Positions 51,962 through 58,792 of a DNA stretch of 64,000 nucleotides are shown here, in pieces. How positions within the stretch are numbered: position 1 is the first letter of the stretch; every line of letters begins with the position of its first letter. The notes under the pieces were generated by a model. It was not told the DNA's origin. It saw nothing but the letters and a program-made list of their open reading frames with translations, and did no database searches. This stretch comes from Listeria farberi (GTDB taxonomy: Bacteria; Bacillota; Bacilli; Lactobacillales; Listeriaceae): positions 297,486 to 361,485 of the forward strand of contig NZ_JAARZJ010000001.1 in NCBI RefSeq assembly GCF_014229245.1. The letters run 5' to 3'. The translations under genes and the position numbers were made by a program.

Positions 51962-52351
51962 ATGGCAATCTTCGGGACACCTGATGAAAAAGAAGCTAAA
52001 AAATCCGAACGACAAAAAGAACGAGAAGCCTATGTGCAGGAAGAAAATGACCAAAAACGAATTGGCCAAAAATGGCAAGACATCCAAGTCTCCACTGGAC
52101 CGATCAATGTAAACCATGACATCCTAACCGTGGTCTTCGCCAAGAGTGTCCGTCCAAGAATCAAAAGCGACCCAGAAGCATACTTAGAAACGGTGGGATT
52201 TGAAAATTTGTTACAGGAACTACAAAAAAAAGCATTAGATGCTGGTGGTAATGGGTTAATTCATTGCTCATTCACTGAGCAATTTGTTGATGGATTAGTA
52301 TACCAACTTGCTTATGGAACAGCTGTAAACATTAAAATTACTCGATTCTAA
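51962..52351 (+). CDS. Small protein, possible YbjQ-like domain
   Basis: 129 residues, soluble. The first about 40 are charged and helical (KKSERQKEREAYVQEE). The rest, with LQKKALDAGGNGLIHCSF and VYQLAYGTAVNIKITRF, resembles the end of YbjQ/heavy-metal-binding-like domains, where a large residue-rich strand pattern ends in a GTAV motif. I do not recognise a function. It follows trmD by 17 bases and is closed by a terminator, so it is the last gene of the ylqD-rimM-trmD unit. Confidence 0.75.
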   Translation: MAIFGTPDEKEAKKSERQKEREAYVQEENDQKRIGQKWQDIQVSTGPINVNHDILTVVFAKSVRPRIKSDPEAYLETVGFENLLQELQKKALDAGGNGLIHCSFTEQFVDGLVYQLAYGTAVNIKITRF

Positions 52352-52391
52352 AAAAACTAGAAAGCTGGGTAACTGGCTTTCTAGTTTTTTT
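52351..52391 (+). terminator. Terminator of the trmD unit
   Basis: A 15-bp perfect stem (52351-52365 with 52376-52390), 10-base loop, T-run; also usable from the other side. Confidence 0.92.
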
Positions 52392-52434
52392 ATGGAAACA
52401 GTGCAAACTCCAGGAACCCATTGCAGGAAAAGTT

Positions 52435-52472
52435 CTCAACAACGTGACTAAAACTTTAAAATAATTGTTGAG
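52435..52472 (-). repeat. Inverted repeat downstream of the MerR-linked oxidoreductase
   Basis: CTCAACAA (52435-52442) and TTGTTGAG (52465-52472) with 22 bases between, in the 109-base convergent gap. It may act as a weak terminator for the minus-strand operon; there is no T-run. Confidence 0.4.
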
Positions 52473-52500
52473 TGCATGGATTAACAAAATTCTTTCTAAA

Positions 52501-53088
52501 TTACTTTTTTAATAAGAAACGTAGATCTTTCCTTGCTGCACGTACTATTTTTTTATAATAGTATTCATCAGACTTTCGAATGGAAAGGTCGAGGCGGTCT
52601 ATGACAGTAGCTTTAACAGAAAGAACACCACTCATCCAAAGAGGGTAACGCAAAGCTGTTAATGCTGGTCGGCCAAAAAGTCTATGTTGTAGTTCCATTC
52701 CTCCAACTGTATAAATCAGTCGTGCACGTTTTTTTCGCCAAGGTCCTGTAAACAAAAATTTTTTATCTTTAAAACTATAACTCTCTCCGCGCCAGAATAA
52801 GTGATCAATCACACCTTTAAGTACAGCAGGAACATTAAACCACCAAACAGGATAGGAAAATAGCAATAAATCAGCAGAACTAGCATCTTGCTTTAAAGCA
52901 ATTATTTCAGGTGTTTGTTCTGTACGATACCCCTCAGCTAAATTAGGATCAAAAGCCAATTTTCGAATGTCATAAATCTTCACTTCTATTTTTGAATTTG
53001 TTTCTAAGTAAGCCAAATATTGATAAAACATGACTCTAGATGTTCCTTTTTCACGAGGGTCTCCGATAATTGCAACGATTTTTTTCAT
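52501..53088 (-). CDS. NAD(P)H:quinone oxidoreductase-like flavoprotein
   Basis: 195 residues, flavodoxin-like fold of the MdaB/Ywr0 type (NAD(P)H dehydrogenase, quinone). IGDPREKGTSRV near the N terminus is the FMN-phosphate region, and LFSYPVWWFNVPAVLKGVID (about 74-93) is the family signature; the GPWRKKRARLIYTVGG segment follows. It probably reduces quinones or aldehyde-related electrophiles with two electrons. It shares a one-base overlap with merR, so it is cotranscribed with and probably controlled by it. Confidence 0.88.
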   Translation of the reverse strand: MKKIVAIIGDPREKGTSRVMFYQYLAYLETNSKIEVKIYDIRKLAFDPNLAEGYRTEQTPEIIALKQDASSADLLLFSYPVWWFNVPAVLKGVIDHLFWRGESYSFKDKKFLFTGPWRKKRARLIYTVGGMELQHRLFGRPALTALRYPLWMSGVLSVKATVIDRLDLSIRKSDEYYYKKIVRAARKDLRFLLKK

Positions 53089-53522
53089 TAAAATCCGTCC
53101 TTTCTGATGTCTGAAAATATATGTTCGACAAAGCTATTAACATCTTGTTGAATAGCGGAATAATCCTGTACTTCATCTATCTGAGGTAGTTCTTCTAATA
53201 GTGCTGCGATTTTAGTATAATGAGCGATGGTTTGCTTAATTTCGGCTGCCTTGAGTGCAAGTAAATCTTTGGACGCAGTATTACACGAAGCAGAAGGTTC
53301 ACTCCTTAGCCACTCCATCATCAGTTTTATTTCTGATAGAGAGAAGCGTGCATACTTCATCACTAAGATGAATTTTAATTCTAGTAAATGTTGTGCGTTA
53401 TAAACACGATACCCATTTTCCAACCGATTAGGTACTATTATCTTATTTTTTTCATAATATCGTAATGTATCTGCACGAATCCCAACACAAGCAGCCATTT
53501 CCTTTACTGTCCATTGTTCCAA
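53088..53522 (-). CDS. MerR-family transcriptional regulator
   Basis: 144 residues. N-terminal winged HTH (WTVKEMAACVGIRADTLRYY, about 4-23), then a dimerisation helix and a short effector part (about 80-144). The ORF extends upstream to a TTG at 53537, but GGAGGTG lies 6 bases before TTG 53522, which is the better start. The upstream promoter has a 19-base spacer, the MerR hallmark, so it likely activates its own operon with the oxidoreductase. The inducer is unknown. Confidence 0.9.
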   Translation of the reverse strand: MEQWTVKEMAACVGIRADTLRYYEKNKIIVPNRLENGYRVYNAQHLLELKFILVMKYARFSLSEIKLMMEWLRSEPSASCNTASKDLLALKAAEIKQTIAHYTKIAALLEELPQIDEVQDYSAIQQDVNSFVEHIFSDIRKDGF

Positions 53523-53549
53523 ATTCGACACCTCCAAGTTGATATATTA

Positions 53550-53580
53550 AAGATAACATTAAACCATACTCCAAGGTCAA
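53550..53580 (-). promoter_or_regulatory. MerR-type promoter with 19-base spacer
   Basis: On the minus strand TTGACC, 19 bases, TATCTT. The spacer holds an imperfect dyad. The overlong spacer is what MerR regulators untwist. Confidence 0.7.
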
Positions 53581-53611
53581 GCTTTTTATTAAAGAAAAGT
53601 AAGAAAAAAAC

Positions 53612-53640
53612 TTTACAGCGAATCTAGTTTATGGTAACCT
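53612..53640 (+). promoter_or_regulatory. Promoter of rplS
   Basis: TTTACA, 17 bases, TAACCT, about 90 bases before the rplS start and divergent from the MerR promoter. Confidence 0.65.
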
Positions 53641-53646
53641 AAATAA

Positions 53647-53728
53647 GGTGACTGGAGAGACCAGTCTGATAACGATATTCCGCTTCATTATAAATATGAA
53701 TGAATGTTTGTTGGAAGGAGAGAAAAAC
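53647..53728 (+). promoter_or_regulatory. rplS leader, possible L19-type ribosomal leader
   Basis: The expected transcript begins near a 6-bp hairpin GACTGG/CCAGTC (53650-53655 with 53661-53666), followed by about 60 bases to a strong ribosome site. L19 leaders are known in Firmicutes; I cannot confirm the full consensus by eye. Confidence 0.4.
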
Positions 53729-54073
53729 ATGAACAAACTGATTGATGAAATCACAAAAAGTCAACTAAACCCAGATGTTCCAAATTTCCGTCCGGGTGAT
53801 ACTGTACGTGTACATGCGAAAGTAGTCGAAGGTACTCGCGAACGTATCCAATTATTCGAAGGCGTTGTAATCAAACGTCGCGGAGCTGGAATCAGCGAAA
53901 CTTTCACTGTTCGTAAAATTTCTAACAGTGTTGGTGTGGAACGTACTTTCCCAGTACATACTCCACGTATCGCAAAATTAGAAGTTATCCGTCGTGGTAA
54001 AGTACGTCGTGCGAAACTTTACTACCTACGTAACCTACGTGGTAAAGCGGCTCGTATTAAAGAAATTCGTTAA
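53729..54073 (+). CDS. rplS: 50S ribosomal protein L19
   Basis: 114 residues, basic. [20 protein letters not shown] and [14 protein letters not shown] are L19 blocks, and the [19 protein letters not shown] end is typical. The frame opens upstream at 53648, but GGAAGGAGAG before ATG 53729 and family length fix the start. It is monocistronic here. Confidence 0.97.
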
Positions 54074-54086
54074 TTATTTAACGGCT

Positions 54087-54115
54087 AAAACCCTTGAGAA
54101 ATCAAGGGTTTTTTT
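54087..54115 (+). terminator. Terminator of rplS
   Basis: An 11-bp perfect stem (54087-54097 with 54102-54112), 4-base loop, seven T. Confidence 0.92.
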
Positions 54116-54397
54116 GTTTTTTATAAATTAAAATAAAGAGTTGGAGTCATATGAAACTGCGAATAATTAAAAGGTAAAAACATTAAGGAATAATGATGCT
54201 GTTTTATCCCTTATCTTCTATAGTTAAGGAAAAGCTTGACAGTTATATAACTTACACAACAAAATGGAACTATACAATTGGGCAAAGTAAAAATAATTCT
54301 GTATCTTTTATCAGAACTCTAAATGTCAATCAAAAAGCGTATCCATTAGCTGATGATAAAAAAGGTATAAATGCTAATTTTAAATGGAGGTTTTGTT
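54116..54397 (+). other. AT-rich gap upstream of the exported protein gene
   Basis: 282 bases without a convincing gene. A TTGACA at 54237 has no matching -10. An open frame from 54193 has a poor ribosome site and runs into the next gene in another phase. No PrfA box (TTAACA-N2-TGTTAA) is visible, although L. monocytogenes carries inlC in this interval. Confidence 0.5.
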
Positions 54398-55009
54398 ATG
54401 AAAAGAAAAATAACGATATTTGGTATTATCATAGTGCTTTTAGTAAGTGTAGGAGGCTATATGACATATCAGAAAATGAAGCCAAAACCTTTTACTGAAG
54501 TGGTTGCAGAGGCTAAAACAGATGGTTTTGATAATGAAGAAGAACTTAGTAAGGCAAGTAACGTGATTGTTATTGGTTCACTGAGTAAGCGAGGTGAATT
54601 CCAAGTTGATCGTGATACTGAAGGCGGGATTTTAGCTGTCTATAGAATGTCTGATTTTAAGGTAGCACAAGTTATAAAAAATGATACTAAAGAAAGCTTA
54701 GCTAAAGACAATATCATACCAATATATGAAAATGAAGGACATGACGAAAAAACCAATACGACTTATCATGTTGCGGGCTATGAGAAAATGGAAAATAAAG
54801 AAACCTATATGTTGTTTTTGACTTATGACTCAGATTATAAATACTATGTTCCAGTAGGAGTTAATTTCGGAAAAATGAATGTCGATAGTGAAAAAGAAAC
54901 GGAATTATATGGTGATGATAGTGATATTCAAGAAGAAGAGATTAATAAAGTACAAGAAGAGGCATTAGACACTTATAAAGAGGAAATTAAAGAAGTAGAA
55001 AATCAATGA
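54398..55009 (+). CDS. Unknown exported or membrane-anchored protein
   Basis: 203 residues. MKRKITIFGIIIVLLVSVGG is a basic start plus hydrophobic helix without a lipobox, so either a signal peptide or an N-terminal anchor. The outer part is acidic. The core (DFKVAQVIKND, then IPIYENEGHDEK and GYEKMENKETYMLFLTYDSD) looks like a beta-rich secreted domain; the last 35 residues are strongly acidic. GGAGG lies 7 bases before ATG 54398; the frame also opens at 54371. I do not recognise a family function. It is monocistronic between two terminators. Confidence 0.8.
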   Translation: MKRKITIFGIIIVLLVSVGGYMTYQKMKPKPFTEVVAEAKTDGFDNEEELSKASNVIVIGSLSKRGEFQVDRDTEGGILAVYRMSDFKVAQVIKNDTKESLAKDNIIPIYENEGHDEKTNTTYHVAGYEKMENKETYMLFLTYDSDYKYYVPVGVNFGKMNVDSEKETELYGDDSDIQEEEINKVQEEALDTYKEEIKEVENQ

Positions 55010-55010
55010 T

Positions 55011-55052
55011 AAAAAATAAAAAGTGTGCTTAATTGCATGCTTTTTATTTTTT
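55011..55052 (+). terminator. Terminator of the exported protein gene
   Basis: A stem of about 18 pairs with wobbles (55011-55028 with 55035-55052), a 6-base loop, ending in an uninterrupted T-rich arm. Confidence 0.88.
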
Positions 55053-55241
55053 GGAAAGAGAAGTATATTTTATCGTTTCTTGAGAACAAAAGAATAATGC
55101 AATGATATTATTTTATGCAAGATTATGATTGAGGTTAGTTAGCTTTACTCACTTTAAATACATTTGCTATGTTGAAAAGAACCATTTAAGTGGTAAAGCA
55201 GCTACTATTAAATATTAGAACTTTTTAAGCCTTTCTACATA

Positions 55242-55277
55242 TTGACAATTCACATTATTTTAGTTAGCATACTAACT
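55242..55277 (+). promoter_or_regulatory. Promoter and palindromic operator of marR-nmrA
   Basis: TTGACA (55242-55247), 17 bases, TAGCAT. The palindrome AGTTAGCATACTAACT (55262-55277) covers the -10, as expected for an autorepressing MarR protein. The rest of the gap from 55053 to 55241 shows no gene. Confidence 0.65.
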
Positions 55278-55294
55278 ATATAGAGGTGATAAAT

Positions 55295-55732
55295 ATGGAT
55301 AATATCGGTTATTTATTTATGAATTGCTCCAAAAAGTTAAAGTACGAATTAAATGAAGCTTTGATGGTAAAAAATATTACTATTCAACAATGGGCAGTAG
55401 TAAACCAAATTGAATTAAATAGTAGAAGAGACAAAACTAGTAAGGCGGTAGAAATAGCGAAAATACTAGATATGGATAAACCTACTATCTCTGGTATAGT
55501 AAAACGTCTAGAAAAAAAGAAGTTAATTACAAAAACGAGAAACATAGAAGATAGTCGTTCTTATTGTTTGCAGCTAACTGCTGAAGGTAAGAGAATTGTT
55601 CAAACATGTCAACAATTGAGTGATGATTTAATGGAGCTGTTTTTAGAACCGTTAACACCCCAAGAAGTTACCTGCCTTCAAAAAGTACTTATGAAGCTAA
55701 ATAAGGAGGAAGTTCAGTGGAAACAATTTTAG
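55295..55732 (+). CDS. MarR-family transcriptional regulator
   Basis: 145 residues. Winged HTH with AVEIAKILDMDKPTISGIVK (about 51-70) and the wing TKTRNIEDSRSYCLQLT. One cysteine is near the N terminus (Cys11) and others near 93, 109 and 130; a redox-sensing role is possible but not shown. ATG 55295 follows AGAGGTGAT; an in-frame GTG at 55286 lies inside that site. It overlaps nmrA by 16 bases, so the two form an operon. Confidence 0.9.
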   Translation: MDNIGYLFMNCSKKLKYELNEALMVKNITIQQWAVVNQIELNSRRDKTSKAVEIAKILDMDKPTISGIVKRLEKKKLITKTRNIEDSRSYCLQLTAEGKRIVQTCQQLSDDLMELFLEPLTPQEVTCLQKVLMKLNKEEVQWKQF

Positions 55733-56580
55733 TAATAGGCGGGACTGGTAATATTGGTTACCCATTAATAGAAGAACTAAATAATAAAGGAAAAGTTAAC
55801 ATTATAGCTGGTGCACGCAATGTGGAAAAATATAAGAAAAAGTTAGCACATTTTAATCGAGTAGAAGTGAGAGCATTTGATTTTTTAGATGCTTCCACAT
55901 ATGAATCTTGTTTACAAGATGTAGACCGTCTATTTTTTGTTCGTCCTCCTGAACTATCTACACCAAAAGATGATATGTTTCCTTTTTTGGAAAAGGTTCA
56001 GCTTCTAAAAGTGAAGCAAGTAGTATTTATTTCTTTAATAGGTGTAGAGAAAAATCCAATGACACCACATAACAAAATAGAGAAAAAAATAACAGCATTA
56101 AATTTGCCCTATACTTTTATAAGACCTAGCTTTTTTATGCAAAATTTAAATACAACCCACCAGCAAGATATCAGAGAAAACCGTGACTTATTTGTTCCAG
56201 CGGGGAATTCACTCACTAGTTTTATTGATACGAGAGATATTGCAGCAGTCGCAGCAGTTTGTTTATTGGAAGAAAAATATATTGGACAAAAAATAGAAAT
56301 TACCGGAGCAAAAGCCATTTCTTATCACCAGGCTGCTGACATAATGAGCGATGTTTTAGGGGTAACGATTTCTTATAGCAAACCATCACTCTGGAAATTT
56401 AGAAAAGTAATGTTGCAAAGAGGTATGCCTAAAAATTTTGTTAATGTAATGGTAATGCTTTATTTTATCACACAGCTTGGTAATGCAAAAAAAGTAACAC
56501 AATCTGTGGAGCAGATATTAAACAGAGCGCCTATCTCCTTTGCACAATATGTGGAAGATAATAAAGAACAATTTTTATAA
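55717..56580 (+). CDS. NmrA-like NAD(P)-binding protein
   Basis: 287 residues, atypical SDR. The nucleotide motif VIGGTGNIGYPLIEEL is at residues 6-21, followed by RPSFFMQN and FIDTRDIAAVAAVCLLEE, common to NmrA/HSCARG and quinone-reductase-2-like (QorB) proteins. Such proteins sense the NADP/NADPH ratio or reduce quinones. The catalytic Tyr-x3-Lys is not evident. The start is GTG with AAGGAGGAAG upstream, inside the end of marR. Confidence 0.88.
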   Translation: METILVIGGTGNIGYPLIEELNNKGKVNIIAGARNVEKYKKKLAHFNRVEVRAFDFLDASTYESCLQDVDRLFFVRPPELSTPKDDMFPFLEKVQLLKVKQVVFISLIGVEKNPMTPHNKIEKKITALNLPYTFIRPSFFMQNLNTTHQQDIRENRDLFVPAGNSLTSFIDTRDIAAVAAVCLLEEKYIGQKIEITGAKAISYHQAADIMSDVLGVTISYSKPSLWKFRKVMLQRGMPKNFVNVMVMLYFITQLGNAKKVTQSVEQILNRAPISFAQYVEDNKEQFL

Positions 56581-56639
56581 ACCTTCGAAATAAATTCTTT
56601 TGCTAGTTGAAGAGGTAACAATGATAATTATTTCGTTAA

Positions 56640-56678
56640 AAAACCAAACAGCTAGGATTGTATTCTAGCTGTTTGGTT
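56640..56678. terminator. Bidirectional terminator between nmrA and hxlR
   Basis: A perfect 15-bp stem (56640-56654 with 56664-56678) with a 9-base loop in the convergent gap; T-rich on both strands. Confidence 0.85.
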
Positions 56679-56689
56679 TGCTTTATTTG

Positions 56690-57049
56690 CTAAAGGTTAT
56701 AAGATTTCTCTATCAGTGTCACTGGCTCCCCTTGATTATTTCTAAGGGCGATATTTTCTTTACCCCACTGACACATCGTATCAATTACTTTATTTAAAGT
56801 AAGTCCGTAAGTTGTTATACTATACTCCACTTTAGGAGGCAACTCATTAAATACTGTTCGATTAATAATACCATCTTGCTCTAATTCTCTTAACTGCTGA
56901 ATCAGAACCTTCTGTGATATTTTTGGAATGCATCGTTGTAGCTCTCCAGTTCTTTTAGTCCCTTGAGCAAGAAAACAAATAATTAAAGGTTTCCATTTTC
57001 CACCCATAATGTCTAACGTGGCTTCTACACCCAAATTATATACCTTCAA
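56690..57049 (-). CDS. HxlR-family transcriptional regulator lacking the usual N-terminal Cys
   Basis: 119 residues, one winged HTH domain: VEATLDIMGGKWKPLIICFL (about 8-27) then GELQRCIPKISQKVLIQQLR and a wing with PPKVEYSIT. The ORF is open to a GTG at 57091, but TTG 57049 follows GGAGG by 10 bases and keeps the upstream palindromes noncoding. Where YodB/HypR-type members have Cys-Pro-Val-Glu, this one has Leu6-Gly7-Val8-Glu9. Divergent from an oxidoreductase gene that it probably controls. Confidence 0.85.
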   Translation of the reverse strand: MKVYNLGVEATLDIMGGKWKPLIICFLAQGTKRTGELQRCIPKISQKVLIQQLRELEQDGIINRTVFNELPPKVEYSITTYGLTLNKVIDTMCQWGKENIALRNNQGEPVTLIEKSYNL

Positions 57050-57071
57050 CTCTTTCCAGCCTCCATTTCTA

Positions 57072-57115
57072 TTACTTGCAAATAATACCACTAGTAGACA
57101 CTTACTTACAAGTAA
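57072..57115. promoter_or_regulatory. Two operator-like palindromes between hxlR and the oxidoreductase
   Basis: TTACTTACAAGTAA (57102-57115) is a palindrome except for its centre, and TTACTTGCAAATAA (57072-57085) is a near copy starting exactly 30 bases away, about three helical turns. HxlR regulators such as YodB bind TACT-N-AGTA type sites. Confidence 0.6.
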
Positions 57116-57198
57116 CTAAGCCACTTTCGAGTGTGTATTTACTTTCTCTTAAAACTAAATTACGATTAATACTAATTACAGAATAAAGGAGCAATCGA

Positions 57199-57729
57199 AT
57201 GAAAACATTAGTTATTATCGCACACCCAAATATCGAAAATTCACGAGTAAATAAAGTATGGAAAGAAGCTCTTTTAAAAAATTCAGCAGATGTGCAAATT
57301 CACGAATTATATCAAGCGTACCCGAACTGGGATATCGACATAGCGTTTGAGCAGCAACAACTGCAAAACTACGACAAAGTCATTATCCAATTTCCATTTT
57401 ATTGGTACAGTTATCCTCCATTACTAAAAAAATGGTTCGATGATGTTTTTTCATATGGCTGGGCATACGGTTCGAAAGGGGATAAGATGGCTGGCAAAAA
57501 ACTAGCTTTAGCAATCTCCATTGGTGACAAACAATATAACTACCAAGAAGACGCACCAATCGGTTACACGCTCGAAACACTACTAAGCCCATTTCAAGCG
57601 ACAATTAATCATATAAAAGCGGACTACAGAGGAGCTCATACTATATATGGTAGTTCTTTTGAAGTTACGAATGAGGAAATAGCAGAGAATGCAGAAGTCT
57701 ATGCGAGTGAATTCATAAATGCTTTCTAA
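57199..57729 (+). CDS. NAD(P)H dehydrogenase (quinone), flavodoxin-like fold
   Basis: 176 residues of the KefF/MdaB-like flavodoxin_2 family. VIIAHPNIENSRVNK (about 5-19) binds the FMN phosphate, and QFPFYWYSYPPLLKKWFDDV (about 74-93) with FSYGWAYG are the active-site signatures. It is expected to reduce quinones or electrophiles in the cytoplasm. AAAGGAGC precedes the ATG. Divergent from hxlR across two operator-like palindromes. Confidence 0.9.
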   Translation: MKTLVIIAHPNIENSRVNKVWKEALLKNSADVQIHELYQAYPNWDIDIAFEQQQLQNYDKVIIQFPFYWYSYPPLLKKWFDDVFSYGWAYGSKGDKMAGKKLALAISIGDKQYNYQEDAPIGYTLETLLSPFQATINHIKADYRGAHTIYGSSFEVTNEEIAENAEVYASEFINAF

Positions 57730-57750
57730 CTATCTTATCTACACTTCACC

Positions 57751-57779
57751 TTGACACTGAAAACCTCATATGATATAGT
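57751..57779 (+). promoter_or_regulatory. Promoter of infC-rpmI-rplT
   Basis: A perfect TTGACA, 17 bases, TATAGT, about 230 bases before infC. Confidence 0.8.
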
Positions 57780-57785
57780 TATTAA

Positions 57786-58001
57786 GGTTATTAAACAAGA
57801 AAGAAGAAGCAACCCGCTTCTCGCCTCGTCAACACGAACGTTTTCAGGCAAAAAATTCAAACTTTCGTCGCGTAACTTACGCGATTTTGAATGTGCGGGA
57901 TTGCTGAAAAGCAGCCCGTTTTTTTATGGCCTTCGAACGAATGAGTTAGCAGGCCGCAGATTTGAACAGCTATTTTCTATCTTGTTGTAACAAAATTAAG
58001 T
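57786..58001 (+). promoter_or_regulatory. Ribosomal leader (L20 type) with attenuator
   Basis: The leader holds a long hairpin (57855-57861 with 57886-57892 outside, 57868-57884 a perfect inner palindrome). It is followed by a terminator: CGG with CCG and GCTG with CAGC, then seven T (57896-57925). This is the arrangement of the Firmicutes L20 leader, where excess L20 favours termination before infC. The assignment rests on position and structure, not on a covariance search. Confidence 0.7.
57896..57925 (+). terminator. Attenuator terminator in the infC leader
   Basis: Stem with a 4-base bulge, tight loop, and TTTTTTT, 90 bases before infC. It must be read through for infC-rpmI-rplT expression. 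Confidence 0.75.
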
Positions 58002-58015
58002 GGAGGTGGCTCACC

Positions 58016-58531
58016 ATTAGCAAAGACATGTTGGTAAACGATGGGATTCGTGCACGTGAAGTAAGATTGATCGACCAAGACGGTGAACAATTAGGCGTGA
58101 AGAGTAAAATCGATGCGCTTCAAATTGCTGAAAAGGCTAATCTTGATCTAGTGCTTGTTGCTCCAACAGCGAAACCGCCAGTAGCTCGTATCATGGACTA
58201 CGGTAAATTCCGTTTTGAACAACAGAAGAAAGATAAAGAAGCCCGTAAGAACCAAAAAGTCATCGTAATGAAGGAAGTTCGTTTAAGTCCAACAATTGAC
58301 GAACATGATTTTGATACGAAGCTACGTAATGCACGTAAATTCCTTGAAAAAGGCGATAAAGTAAAATGCTCTATCCGTTTTAAAGGCCGTGCCATTACAC
58401 ACAAAGAAATCGGTCAGAAGGTGCTTGACCGTTTTGCAAAAGCGTGCGAAGACCTTTGTACAATTGAGCAAAGACCAAAAATGGACGGACGTTCCATGTT
58501 CTTAGTCCTAGCACCACTTCATGAAAAGTAA
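58016..58531 (+). CDS. infC: Translation initiation factor IF-3 (AUU start)
   Basis: 171 residues from ATT 58016. IF-3 binds the 30S subunit and rejects non-canonical start codons. [17 protein letters not shown] is the N-terminal domain start, [20 protein letters not shown] leads into the linker, and the C-terminal domain has [23 protein letters not shown] lies 6 bases before ATT, and no ATG/GTG/TTG fits both the ribosome site and family length. An AUU start in infC is the known basis of IF-3 autocontrol. It is the first gene of the operon. Confidence 0.94.
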   Translation: MSKDMLVNDGIRAREVRLIDQDGEQLGVKSKIDALQIAEKANLDLVLVAPTAKPPVARIMDYGKFRFEQQKKDKEARKNQKVIVMKEVRLSPTIDEHDFDTKLRNARKFLEKGDKVKCSIRFKGRAITHKEIGQKVLDRFAKACEDLCTIEQRPKMDGRSMFLVLAPLHEK

Positions 58532-58552
58532 AGTTTTGAGGAGGAAAAATTC

Positions 58553-58753
58553 ATGCCAAAAATGAAAACCCACCGCGGTTCCGCTAAACGTTTCAAGAGA
58601 ACAGGATCTGGAAAATTAAAACGCAGACACGGCTTCACTAGCCATATGTTCGCTAACAAATCCCAAAAACAAAAACGTAAATTGCGTAAATCAGCAATGG
58701 TATCAGCTGGCGACTTCAAACGTATTCGTCAAATGGTCGCTAAAATGAAATAA
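58553..58753 (+). CDS. rpmI: 50S ribosomal protein L35
   Basis: 66 residues, very basic. [20 protein letters not shown] is the L35 N terminus. GAGGAGG precedes the ATG. It lies between infC and rplT as in nearly all bacteria. Confidence 0.97.
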   Translation: MPKMKTHRGSAKRFKRTGSGKLKRRHGFTSHMFANKSQKQKRKLRKSAMVSAGDFKRIRQMVAKMK

Positions 58754-58792
58754 GAGAAACAACATTTTTGTAAATTCTAGGAGGTAGACAAT

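Noticed and set aside
53648..53728. Upstream extension of rplS
   Set aside because: The added 27 residues are not L19-like and cover the leader hairpin; ATG 53729 has a strong ribosome site.
54116..54397. PrfA box or inlC remnant
   Set aside because: No TTAACA-N2-TGTTAA palindrome and no leucine-rich-repeat coding pattern was seen.
54193..54498. 101-codon open frame upstream of the exported protein
   Set aside because: Weak ribosome site, no recognisable domain, and it overlaps the start of the better-supported gene by about 100 bases in another phase.
57751..57990. 79-codon open frame before infC
   Set aside because: It lies over the promoter and the structured infC leader, including the terminator hairpin. 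No ribosome site.
57962..58015. Upstream extension of infC to a TTG at 57962
   Set aside because: It adds 18 residues absent from IF-3 and ignores the strong ribosome site before ATT 58016.
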